A DNA stretch of 36,237 nucleotides from Acidobacteriaceae bacterium (GTDB lineage: Bacteria > Acidobacteriota > Terriglobia > Terriglobales > Acidobacteriaceae). A program made the translations under genes and the position numbers. Every line of letters starts with the position of its first letter. The first letter of the stretch is position 1. This document shows, piece after piece, positions 16,584 to 23,573 of this stretch. The notes under the pieces are model-generated. The model had not been told where the DNA came from. It saw only the letters and a program-made list of their open reading frames with translations, and did not search any database. The DNA is taken from assembly GCA_003151335.1 (NCBI GenBank), contig PLXE01000072.1, positions 1 to 36,237 of the forward strand, in the 5' to 3' direction.

Positions 16584-16898
16584 ATGTACGCACGCAATAT
16601 CTCTTTTCGGCTGAAATCCAATATGCAGTCTGATTACACCCGCACATTCGAGAACCAGATTCTTCCCATGCTGCGCAAGCAGAAGGGCTTCAAAGACGAA
16701 ATCACGCTGTGCAACACCGGCAGCCAGGATGCGGTTTCAATCAGTCTGTGGGAGCACAAGAACAATGCGGACGATTACAACACCAACACCTATCCAGAAG
16801 TGTTGAAGACCCTGGCGAAGGTAATCGATGGAACGCCGAGAGTCCAGACGTTTGAGACGGTCATGTCGACCTTCCATAACGTTGCAGTAGCTGTGTAA
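16584..16898 (+). CDS. ABM-like dimeric alpha/beta-barrel small protein
   Basis: A 104-aa protein starting MYARNISFRLK, with a strand-helix-strand layout. A long helix (YTRTFENQILPMLRKQKGF) is followed by ITLCNTG, AVSISLWEHKNNADDYNT and a terminal helix. This is the pattern of the antibiotic-biosynthesis-monooxygenase (ABM) / dimeric ferredoxin-like fold. No cofactor motif is evident and most small members have no known reaction. ATG 16584 is preceded by AGGAGG at 16572-16577. It is monocistronic, with a clear promoter and the conserved two-hairpin leader, so it is likely controlled together with the DUF2934 gene (divergent) and the 79-aa gene at 18619. Confidence 0.75.
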   Translation: MYARNISFRLKSNMQSDYTRTFENQILPMLRKQKGFKDEITLCNTGSQDAVSISLWEHKNNADDYNTNTYPEVLKTLAKVIDGTPRVQTFETVMSTFHNVAVAV

Positions 16899-17353
16899 GG
16901 CCTGGCGGGCGCCGGCTAAGCGCTCGACCTGTTTTAAAATCCAGATGGTGCCCCATTCAAGCTTGTTTTGCTTGGGTGGGGCATTTCGTTTTACCAACGA
17001 AAATCGCCGAGACATGAGTGCCCCATCCTTCTCGCCCGCTTTTGGCGAGAGGGTGGGAGCCGGCAATCCGCAGCCCGAAGGGCGTCACAATCGTAGCCCG
17101 GCATCCGGCGAGACACAGTGTGTGTCCGCTTTGGGAGATTGTGGTTACCTTCGTTCTGCGGAATGCGTTTTCTCCTCGGCCCTGCTCCGATCCACAAAAT
17201 AGAATGGGTAGCGCTGGAGTCAGCCTCCAGCGCTGCGAATGCCCGCCTGCGCTATGCAGCCGTGATAGTGAACCGGCTTGCGGGCCGCAGCAGGGACCTT
17301 TGAAAATCAGCCGCCCGGGAACCTGTTGGAGCACCGATAAGTGTCTTGTTCGG
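16899..17353. other. Intergenic region with repeats, no gene
   Basis: Contains palindrome copy 2 (16950-16982). Open frames on both strands over 16957-17455 lack ribosome sites, domains and sensible composition, and are not called. Confidence 0.5.
16950..16982 (+). repeat. Palindromic repeat (CCCA..CAAGC hairpin), copy 2
   Basis: GCCCCATTCAAGC pairs with GCTTGGGTGGGGC around a 7-base loop. All 13 positions pair, two of them as G-U, which suggests the structure has been kept. It sits 50 bases after the ABM-like gene and may serve as its terminator. Confidence 0.7.
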
Positions 17354-17476
17354 AATACTTTGCTCATATCTGCTTTAAATAGAATACTTTGCGTGGAATC
17401 TCGCAAAGTATTGAGCAGCAAGGACTTACGTCTGCCAGTAAATCGCTTGTTATGAATACTTTAGGGGCAAAGTATT
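17354..17476. repeat. Cluster of five AATACTTTGC motifs
   Basis: AATACTTTGC occurs at 17354-17363 and 17383-17392 on the plus strand and at 17403-17412 and 17467-17476 on the minus strand. An 8-base partial copy (AATACTTT) is at 17455-17462. Units 2/3 form a hairpin with a 10-base stem and 10-base loop, and units 4/5 form an 8-base stem. The local sequence is AT-rich compared with its surroundings. Confidence 0.7.
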
Positions 17477-17861
17477 GAAAACAAAGATGCAGAAATGCCG
17501 GGGGGAGGGGGGTATTTAGCGGCGCGTGCTGGGTAAAGCGTTTTAGATGCCCCGAGTCGGCGGGTGGCGCATCCCTTCGGCTTGAGCGGGCTTCTCAGAC
17601 ATGGCTGCCCGAAGAACAGTTGTCAGTAGCCAGTAGCCAGTCGTCAGTGAAGACAACCGCAGATCCTTCGGTTCGGTCGCCGCGGCGACCTCGCTCAGGA
17701 TGACAAATTCATGAGAGAGGCTGGATTGGCACTCGAAACTGGAAACTTGAAACTCGAAACTGGGTTCCGGAACTTGGGCGGGCAGCGAGCAATTTTGCAC
17801 AGATTAAGTGGTGGCGGCAGCCATACCATGGTGTCTGACCAACCTGAAAAAGGAGAATCGA
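17477..17861. other. Intergenic region before the Thr-rich gene
   Basis: Holds copy B of the 89-bp repeat (17559-17647) and a short run of related GAAACT-type units (about 17728-17762). No gene is supported. An AGGAG site at 17851-17855 serves the gene at 17862. Confidence 0.5.
17559..17647 (+). repeat. 89-bp dispersed direct repeat, copy B
   Basis: Same orientation as copy A (15872-15960), with 6 differences in 89 bases. Together the copies bracket the DUF2934 and ABM-like genes and the AATACTTTGC cluster. Confidence 0.75.
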
Positions 17862-18275
17862 ATGAAATCCCAGAAGCTATTTGTTGTCGTCCTGGCGTCG
17901 CTGATCGTGCTCGCCCTGTCCCTGCCGGTACTGGCACAGAGCACCACACAATCCAGCACCTCCACGACGACACAGAATCCACCCGCCGCTCAGAGCACCA
18001 CCACCATGACATCACAGGAGCCGGCATCGGTGCCGCCGCCCAAGGTCACGCAGAGCACGGATACGACGGTTACGCCGGCCGGCCCGGAAGTGAAGCAGAC
18101 CGATTCGACGACGACCACAACCACGCCTCAGCCAAAAGTAACCGACACCACGACCACCACAACCACGCCAGCGCCGGTAACCGACGTCACGGCCACTACG
18201 ACCGCGCCGCCGCCCAAGGTGAAGCAGGACACCACCTCGACCACCACAGTGACGCCCCAGCCCCCGCAGCAATAA
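17862..18275 (+). CDS. Thr/Pro-rich exported low-complexity protein
   Basis: A 137-aa protein with a strong signal peptide (MKSQKLFVVVLASLIVLALS, then LPVLAQ) after AGGAG. The mature part is almost wholly Thr, Ser, Pro, Gln and Val. It contains irregular repeats: TTTTTTPQPKVTDTTTTTTT, PPPKV-TQSTDTT and PPPKVKQDTTSTTT. It has no Cys and no folded domain is apparent, so it is probably an extended, perhaps glycosylated, surface or periplasmic linker-like protein. Repeat-driven length variation is likely between strains. Function is unknown. Confidence 0.65.
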   Translation: MKSQKLFVVVLASLIVLALSLPVLAQSTTQSSTSTTTQNPPAAQSTTTMTSQEPASVPPPKVTQSTDTTVTPAGPEVKQTDSTTTTTTPQPKVTDTTTTTTTPAPVTDVTATTTAPPPKVKQDTTSTTTVTPQPPQQ

Positions 18276-18379
18276 TTGCGGGTAATCGGCGCGTGGCCTA
18301 GGCAAGCTAGCAGCCGCAGCATTCAGAGGCGGAAGAATGTCTAGCTAGACGCTCGTTGGACCCGGCTCAGGAGTGCCAA

Positions 18380-18619
18380 TCAGACATGGTGGGTGGCCAA
18401 CTTGATCGTGGTCACCCGCCCACCTTGAGTCAGTCCAGAAGCGAGGCTGTTGACCTCGCTGCGGGCTGCTGTCTCTGCCAGTTCCTGCGTAAGGGCATGT
18501 CCCCAAGACACTAATTCGTCGGGGTTCTGCGCCCGGCAAATCATCCAGTGGTGGCGCCTCCCTTTGCGAAAAGACTCCGCCTGAAACGACACGACGTACC
18601 GAGCAACTGCCTGTGTCAT
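18380..18619 (-). CDS. Small hypothetical protein (79 aa)
   Basis: A 79-aa soluble protein starting MTQAVARYVVSF, with RRHHWMICRAQNPDEL in the middle and a VTTIKL strand near the end. ATG 18619 is preceded by AGGAAG at suitable spacing. No family is recognised. The alternation of strands and one long helix suggests a small alpha/beta fold. Its most telling feature is upstream: copy 3 of the conserved two-hairpin leader element lies about 90 bases before the start in the same relative orientation as for the DUF2934 and ABM-like genes. Confidence 0.55.
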   Translation of the reverse strand: MTQAVARYVVSFQAESFRKGRRHHWMICRAQNPDELVSWGHALTQELAETAARSEVNSLASGLTQGGRVTTIKLATHHV

Positions 18620-18707
18620 TCAATACTTCCTATTCTGTGCACTGGCCTTTTAAGCGACCTTGCCATGAATTTTGGCTTCGGGATTCTTCTCGCTGCCAAA
18701 GAGGAAA

Positions 18708-18748
18708 AACTTCAGATGGGCTGACTTAGTTCAGGGAACCTGAAAGAG
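18708..18748 (-). promoter_or_regulatory. Conserved two-hairpin leader element, copy 3
   Basis: On the minus strand: CTCTTTCAGGTTCCCTGAAC then TAAGTCAGCCCATCTGAAGT, identical to copy 2 apart from a 1-2 base change between the stems. Further upstream, copies 1 and 3 share TGGACAAC near 16432-16439 and 18795-18802, followed 17-18 bases later by TACCAT or TAGCAT, which is a possible common promoter. Confidence 0.65.
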
Positions 18749-18827
18749 TAAGGAGAGGTACTTGCTCAATAATAATGCTACGCTTGCGCGCTACCGTTGT
18801 CCAGCTACCGCGGCTTGAGGTAGCGGG

Positions 18828-19034
18828 TCACTCTGATTTCCACAGGGCATCCATCTCTGCATATAGGTCAGTTCTTTGTTGATCAATGGAGATCAGCTTC
18901 TCTCGTAACTGATTACGAGCGCTGGCGGCAGGTTCTCGCGACATCTGGTAAACCAGGTCTTTAGCTTGAGCACACAGCCGGTCGTAGGTGTGTTCCAGTT
19001 TCAGAAGTGCTTCTTTGCGTTCTTCGTTTGTCAT
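18828..19034 (-). CDS. Small coiled-coil hypothetical protein
   Basis: A 68-aa charged protein, MTNEERKEALLKLEHTYDRL and onwards, predicted to be almost all helix: two helices separated near SREPAASARN, forming a probable hairpin or coiled coil. It is cytosolic with no Cys cluster or catalytic motif. A GGGAG lies rather far upstream of ATG 19034, so initiation is not strongly supported, but composition and codon use look real. It is followed downstream on the same strand by the 79-aa gene after 208 bases. The function is unknown. Confidence 0.5.
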   Translation of the reverse strand: MTNEERKEALLKLEHTYDRLCAQAKDLVYQMSREPAASARNQLREKLISIDQQRTDLYAEMDALWKSE

Positions 19035-19211
19035 GGTAATAGCCTATTCTCCCAGAGTTTTCAGCAGCAGTTTCTGGTCTATGCGCTGCGGGGCGAAGGC
19101 AGCGCTGGCAGGAGATTGCACAGGTTCCTCGGCGACGAGGGCAAGGTATCGTAAAAGGTCGCGCGATGGCCAAGCGGTCCCGCCTGGGCAAAAAGGAAAC
19201 GAAAGAGCGGA

Positions 19212-19376
19212 CTAACCTTTGGCCGTCACTCCCCTGACGATCGGGACGGCGGCTTGGCTGAAGTCCTCGCGGACCGCTCCCTTTCTCCGATTTTGCGCTG
19301 GACGACGGGAAGCCTTCTTTTCGAGTTGATCGGCTTGTCGCTGTGCTTTATCGAATTTTGTTCGTTTCTCTGACAT
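19212..19376 (-). CDS. Small basic hypothetical protein (54 aa)
   Basis: A 54-aa frame starting MSEKRTKFDKAQRQADQLEK, rich in Lys/Arg, and ending with REDFSQAAVPIVRGVTAKG. The ending resembles a short tail (EDFxQAAxxIVxxxT) seen in many tiny Acidobacteria proteins. This is why I prefer this frame over the longer overlapping one starting at 19432. No good ribosome site is visible. Function is unknown; a nucleic-acid-binding role would fit the charge but is a guess. Confidence 0.45.
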   Translation of the reverse strand: MSEKRTKFDKAQRQADQLEKKASRRPAQNRRKGAVREDFSQAAVPIVRGVTAKG

Positions 19377-19433
19377 ACAGACAGTTTACGCCCAACGCCC
19401 GAGGTGCAAACTCCGTGGATTTCAAATTGCACC

Positions 19434-20933
19434 TCAGTCCACGACCTCGATCAAGTCTGCATCAGAGAGCTGGTCGGTGATCTTCTGGAAGTGATGGCCC
19501 ATCACCGCCAGAGTCATGGCGGCGCCGAAGGAGGCGCGGTAGCGCGTGGCGGCGGTGAGCAGAAACTTCCAATAGCTGAGGCGAGCTTTTCCCAGCAATC
19601 CCTGGTGCACCATGGAAGAAAAGAAGGCGCGCAGGCTGCCGTAGCTCCAGCGCTGCCGGAATTGCGGCTGGCAGCGGCTGAGGAAGAGCTTGACCCGCTC
19701 ATAATAGGCATCGCAGGCATAGATTCTAGTGAGCACATGACGATAGCCCTCGAGGAGGCGGGTGGCGTTCATGCGGGGAAGGAAATTCAGCTCACAATCA
19801 GTGTTGTTGCCGCCCCCGGCATGCAGAATTCGGCCCTCGCTCAACAGGCGGCGAAACAGTTGCGTGCCTGGCATGGCTTGGAGCAGGCCCACCATGGCAA
19901 CGGGAATGGCGCTCTTTTGAATGAACTCGACGAGACGCTCAAAGACGTCTTCGCGGTCGGTATCGAAGCCCAGGATGAAGCCCCCCATCACTTCGATGCC
20001 GTACTGCTGGATGATGCCGATGCTTTCCAGCATGTTGCGCCGCGTGTTCTGCAGTTTGTGGTTGGCGACCAGGCTGTCCTCGTCCGGGGTCTCGATGCCC
20101 AGGAAGACGGATATGAAGCCGGCCTCTTTCATCAACTGCAGCAGTTCGAGATCGTCGGCCAGGTTGAGCGATGCTTCGGTGCTGAAACGGAAGGGACGAC
20201 CGTGGGCTTCTCCCCACTCGGCCATGGCCGCCAACAGCGCCTTGGCACGGGGCTTGTTGCCGATGAAGTTATCGTCGACGATGAAGACCGCGTCGCGCCA
20301 GCCCGCCTCGCGCAACTGATCGAGTTCGGCCAGGACCTGGGCCACGGCCTTGGTGCGGGGACGGCGGCCATAGATCTCGATGATGTCGCAGAATTCGCAG
20401 TTGAAGGGGCAGCCGCGCGAATACTGGACGGTCATGGTGCTGTAGCGGTGCATCTGGATAAGACGCAGGTCGGGTAATGGGCTGCGCTCCATGGCGGGAC
20501 GCTCGGCCGCCTGGTAGTGGGGGCGTGCTGTGCCCGCCTCCAGATCTCGGGCCAGGCCGACGATAAGGTCCTCCGCCTCGCCGATCACCACGTGGTCGGC
20601 TTGCAGTACGGACCTGGGCACGCTGCTGGTGATGGGCCCGCCCACAACGGTCCGGAGTCCGCGCGCACGGCAGCGCTGCACGATGGAGACCAGATCCTCC
20701 TGCTGAATGTGCATGCCGCTAATCAATGCGACGTCGGCCCAGGCGAGGTCAGAGTCCCTCAGGCACTCGACGTTGGTGTCAATCAGGCGCTTGTTCCATG
20801 GTTGGGGAAGCAGCGCGGCTACGGTCATGAGACCCAGCGGCGGCTGAGCGGCCCGCTTGCCTTGAATCGACAGGGCATAACGGAAGCTCCAGTAGGTGTC
20901 AGGAGACCTGGGATAGACGAGTAAGGCGTTCAG
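19434..20933 (-). CDS. B12-binding-type radical SAM protein (DUF4070-like C-terminus), CTG start
   Basis: A 499-aa radical SAM enzyme. The N-terminal ~150 residues look like a cobalamin-binding-type Rossmann domain (NALLVYPRSPDTYWSF, TVVGGPITS, GEAEDLI). The 4Fe-4S motif is RGCPFNCEFC (C175, C179, C182), followed by FIVDDNFIGN and FLGIETPDEDSL. The C-terminus resembles DUF4070, found in the hopanoid-methylase-like HpnR group. The first ATG is at 20828, but the homologous N-terminus continues upstream to a CTG at 20933 preceded by GGAGG at ideal spacing. An in-frame stop lies two codons further up, so CTG is the likely start. The substrate is unknown. Its minus-strand neighbour at 19212 is probably unrelated. 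Confidence 0.88.
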   Translation of the reverse strand: MNALLVYPRSPDTYWSFRYALSIQGKRAAQPPLGLMTVAALLPQPWNKRLIDTNVECLRDSDLAWADVALISGMHIQQEDLVSIVQRCRARGLRTVVGGPITSSVPRSVLQADHVVIGEAEDLIVGLARDLEAGTARPHYQAAERPAMERSPLPDLRLIQMHRYSTMTVQYSRGCPFNCEFCDIIEIYGRRPRTKAVAQVLAELDQLREAGWRDAVFIVDDNFIGNKPRAKALLAAMAEWGEAHGRPFRFSTEASLNLADDLELLQLMKEAGFISVFLGIETPDEDSLVANHKLQNTRRNMLESIGIIQQYGIEVMGGFILGFDTDREDVFERLVEFIQKSAIPVAMVGLLQAMPGTQLFRRLLSEGRILHAGGGNNTDCELNFLPRMNATRLLEGYRHVLTRIYACDAYYERVKLFLSRCQPQFRQRWSYGSLRAFFSSMVHQGLLGKARLSYWKFLLTAATRYRASFGAAMTLAVMGHHFQKITDQLSDADLIEVVD

Positions 20934-21279
20934 GGTTCACCTCCGCCGCAAGAGCGCGTGTCAGCATGTAACAGTAATGAAGTGTGATCCTTTGAGGCTT
21001 GAGGGCGCAATGGGATTACAAAAAGATTACAGAGGCCCAGTGAGCCTTATCCCACAGGCCTCAGATTCTGCACTCTACTGGGGGACAACCGCGGCAGGAA
21101 GAACATTGAGTTTGGGCAGTTCGCTAGGGTCCGGAACAATTTATTTCGAAAGGGCCTAGCGCCGGTGAAGCATTGCCGGAAACGGCGCCTGGACCGGGCT
21201 TGGCGAGTCGGAACGATGGGAGAACATCACCTTGGGGGTGGCGATGGCGGAGAATCGCGCTGACACGCTGCGCCGAGCT
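20934..21279. other. Intergenic region, no clear gene
   Basis: About 350 bases upstream of the radical SAM gene. Short open frames have no domains. The radical SAM promoter should be here; no strong -35/-10 pair is evident. Confidence 0.4.
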
Positions 21280-21417
21280 TTATACGCTCTCCCGCAGACG
21301 CGGATCGACCACGACAGATCTTTTGACCGACTCCGCAATGCGGGGCTTTGCCATTTCTTTTTTCACCTCGCGGAGGGCGGCGGAGCTGAATGCGACCTTC
21401 TTATTTTTCTGTACCAT
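21280..21417 (-). CDS. Possible very small basic protein (45 aa)
   Basis: A 45-codon frame starting MVQKNKKVAFSS and continuing ALREVKKEMAKPRIAESVKR. It is Lys/Arg-rich with alternating helix and extended segments, which is more protein-like than the other frames here. A short GGG precedes the ATG at 21417. No family is recognised. It lies downstream of the Crp/Fnr gene on the same strand, 136 bases away. Given its size it may be chance. Confidence 0.3.
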   Translation of the reverse strand: MVQKNKKVAFSSAALREVKKEMAKPRIAESVKRSVVVDPRLRESV

Positions 21418-21553
21418 AACCCAGTCATCATGACACGGGCCGCAAGGCGAGAAACGGTCAATTAAGACCAAGTAAGCAGAATTCTGGAGCTGTGTTGTTA
21501 GCGAAATAAGAACGGACGTGCGCAAGTAAATCCCGCAAAAAACTGCGGCAACC

Positions 21554-22345
21554 CTATTCCTGCAAAAAGATATTGAGAAGGGAGTTGTGGACCCGAATCT
21601 CACCGTTGTATTCAATGAACCCCAGTTTCCTGAAGCGATTCATAAAAAAACTCACGCGGGACCGGGTGGTGCCAATCATCTCAGCCAATACCTCCTGGCT
21701 GACCTTGGGAACCACCGTCTCGGGTTTGCTCTCCTTGCCGAACTGTGCGAGCAACAACAGAATCCTCGCCAGCCGCTTTTCGCTGGAATTGAAAAGCTGA
21801 TCCACCAGATCGGCCTGGATGCGAGCGTTGCGGGTAAGAAGAAAGGATACGAACACATTCGAAAATGCCGGGTCCTGATGAAGGGCGCGGACCATTTCCG
21901 TCTTGCTGATCCTGAGCAGTGAACACTCGGCCATCGCGGTAGCAGTCGCGAGTCGAACCGGATGAACGGAGACCATGCAGTTCTCCCCCAGGAATTCCCC
22001 GGCGCCCACCAAGGTGATCGTGGCTTCTTTTCCTGCCGCGGAGGTAACGGTGACTCTCAACCGGCCCTTTTGCACGTAAAAAATGGTGTCGGCAGGGTCG
22101 CCTTGCGCGTAGGCCACCTCATCTTTTTTCAGGTTGACAATTTTCTTGCCCAACCCAGCTCTCGCGAGGAAGGCCTCAGGATTAATACCCCCGTCGCCAT
22201 TTGTGGGTTGCGGCTTGGGCGTTTGCAACCGGGGAAGCTGTGCAATTTCGTGCGTGGCGAGTTTTGCGGACCGCACCAAATTCACGGATGGAACCCGTTT
22301 GGCTGGAGGGTCCTGGCTGCGGGCTTGAATGCCCCTGCTGTTCAT
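21554..22345 (-). CDS. Crp/Fnr family transcription regulator (1)
   Basis: A 263-aa regulator. Residues ~1-60 are an extra Pro/Gln-rich tail. A cyclic-nucleotide-binding-type beta-roll follows (DEVAYAQGDPADTIFYVQKG, VGAGEFLGENCM), then the long dimer helix with NSSEKRLARILLLLA and a winged helix-turn-helix (SQEVLAEMIGTTRSRVSFFM, then NRFRKLGFIEY). There are no Fnr-type N-terminal cysteines, so it is not an iron-sulfur oxygen sensor; its ligand is unclear. ATG 22345 follows GGAGGT. It is divergent from a second paralogue at 22628, and the two share the motif-rich C-terminal half almost word for word. A 25-bp palindrome lies between them. Confidence 0.9.
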   Translation of the reverse strand: MNSRGIQARSQDPPAKRVPSVNLVRSAKLATHEIAQLPRLQTPKPQPTNGDGGINPEAFLARAGLGKKIVNLKKDEVAYAQGDPADTIFYVQKGRLRVTVTSAAGKEATITLVGAGEFLGENCMVSVHPVRLATATAMAECSLLRISKTEMVRALHQDPAFSNVFVSFLLTRNARIQADLVDQLFNSSEKRLARILLLLAQFGKESKPETVVPKVSQEVLAEMIGTTRSRVSFFMNRFRKLGFIEYNGEIRVHNSLLNIFLQE

Positions 22346-22454
22346 GTCGTACCTCCGGACGGGGCGTTCAGACGACTGGATTATACACCTTAATTAACAG
22401 CCGCCGGTTGGTCGTTTTCTGTTCAATATCGCACCGTTTCCCAATTTTGAAATT

Positions 22455-22479
22455 TGTGCAAATTGAGCGCTTTTGCACA
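22455..22479. promoter_or_regulatory. Palindromic operator candidate between two Crp/Fnr genes
   Basis: TGTGCAAA at 22455-22462 and TTTGCACA at 22472-22479 form a perfect 8-base inverted repeat with a 9-base spacer. Dyads of TGTG...CACA type are usual for Crp/Fnr-family dimers, although this spacing is wider than the classic CRP site. The location suggests auto- or cross-regulation. A related GTGCA-N6-TGCAC dyad lies at 23403-23418, upstream of the ice-binding-like gene. Confidence 0.55.
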
Positions 22480-22627
22480 GCCTTATCTGTTCCCAAGCGG
22501 TAGCCTCAGGTTTGTGAGGGGAATTTGCGGGCAGCGATGTCCCGCCTCGACCGACGGATCCATGTGCCGCTAGCTGACGAGTGGGCCCGTATCACTGCGG
22601 ACGAGATTAACTCTTCGGGAGGCGGCA

Positions 22628-23281
22628 ATGCCAGGCAAACGCGCGCTTACTTTTAATCCCGGTACGTTTCTTAAGAAGATCGGCCAGCGCAGCACCAGCC
22701 GGGAGTACCGCAACAAAGAACTAATTTTCGCTCAGGGCGAGGCTGCGGATGCCATGTTCTATGTCGAGGCTGGCAACGTGAAGCTGACGGTCCTATCGAA
22801 ACATGGCAAGAAGGCGGTCATCGCTATTTTCCGGCAAGGCGACTTTTTCGGGGAAGGCTGTTTAGGAGCGCCGTCTCTGTGCATGTCCACCGCCACCGCG
22901 GTACGGCCGTCCACAATTATACGAGTGGAAAAGATCGCCATCATTGGCATCATCCATGACGACCCTCTATTCGCGCGGCTGTTTATCGCGCACTTGATTT
23001 CTCGCGTTACCCGGACTGAGGAGGACCTGCTCGATCAACTGCTCAATTCCAGCGAGAAGCGGTTGGCACGGACTCTGCTGTTGCTCGCGGGCTTTGGGAC
23101 GCAATCCAAGCCACATCCCGCCGCCCTGAAGGTGAGTCAGGGAACGCTGGCCGAGATGGTGGGCACCACCCGCTCGAGAGTGAGCTTCTTTATGAACCGC
23201 TTTCGCAAGATGGGGCTGATCGATTACAACGGCAGCTTGCACGTGCACTGGGCACTGCTCAACTTCCTTCTCCACGAATAA
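22628..23281 (+). CDS. Crp/Fnr family transcription regulator (2)
   Basis: A 217-aa regulator with a beta-roll sensor domain (NKELIFAQGEAADAMFYVEA, RQGDFFGEGCLGA), the dimer helix ending LLDQLLNSSEKRLARTLLLL, and a winged helix-turn-helix (SQGTLAEMVGTTRSRVSFFM, then NRFRKMGLIDY). The recognition helix region (GTTRSRVSFFMNRFRK) is identical to that of the divergent paralogue at 21554-22345, so both probably bind the same operator while sensing different signals. ATG 22628 follows GGGAGG. It lacks Fnr cysteines. The adjacent 25-bp palindrome is the natural target. Confidence 0.9.
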   Translation: MPGKRALTFNPGTFLKKIGQRSTSREYRNKELIFAQGEAADAMFYVEAGNVKLTVLSKHGKKAVIAIFRQGDFFGEGCLGAPSLCMSTATAVRPSTIIRVEKIAIIGIIHDDPLFARLFIAHLISRVTRTEEDLLDQLLNSSEKRLARTLLLLAGFGTQSKPHPAALKVSQGTLAEMVGTTRSRVSFFMNRFRKMGLIDYNGSLHVHWALLNFLLHE

Positions 23282-23402
23282 CAGCCCCATCCGAGGTCGC
23301 GCGTTCCTCACCCCCCATCAAAGTGCTGGTGTTCACCCTGGCCGCTTCTGCAAAAAAGGGCAAGGGCAGGGCAGCTAAGGTGAGAAATTGGTTGGAACTT
23401 TG

Positions 23403-23418
23403 GTGCAAGAATGTGCAC
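23403..23418. promoter_or_regulatory. GTGCA dyad upstream of the PEP-CTERM gene
   Basis: GTGCA (23403-23407) and TGCAC (23414-23418) form a short dyad resembling the palindrome at 22455. It could be a further site for the neighbouring Crp/Fnr regulators. It is short enough to be chance. Confidence 0.3.
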
Positions 23419-23573
23419 TCACAAAACGGAAATCGCCTGCTCTAAGGAGGTTAGCGCGGGCATAGAATTGCAATTACTGCCTTGGGTGCTGTCTGCCATC
23501 TGTCACCATTGTGCCATTCCTTCCAGTGACAGAGGCCGGGCTCTCTTGGATTGGAACGAGGCGGAGCCACTTT

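Noticed and set aside
15872-17647. CRISPR array in the repeat-rich region
   Set aside because: Repeats are only two copies 1.7 kb apart or short tandem units; there is no regular repeat-spacer pattern and no cas gene.
15751-17800. Minus-strand frames over 15751-15990 and 17543-17800 with similar hydrophobic peptides (LTTGYWLLTTVLRA)
   Set aside because: Both are translations of the 89-bp DNA repeat; neither has a ribosome site or conserved extension.
17808-18320. Overlapping frames (17711-18301 plus, 18012-18305 minus) over the Thr-rich gene
   Set aside because: They are His/Asp-rich or Arg/Gly-rich shadows of a repetitive sequence; only the frame at 17862 has a ribosome site and signal peptide.
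19404-20477. 357-codon plus-strand frame antisense to the radical SAM gene
   Set aside because: Shadow frame in GC-rich DNA; the radical SAM motifs on the other strand decide the strand.
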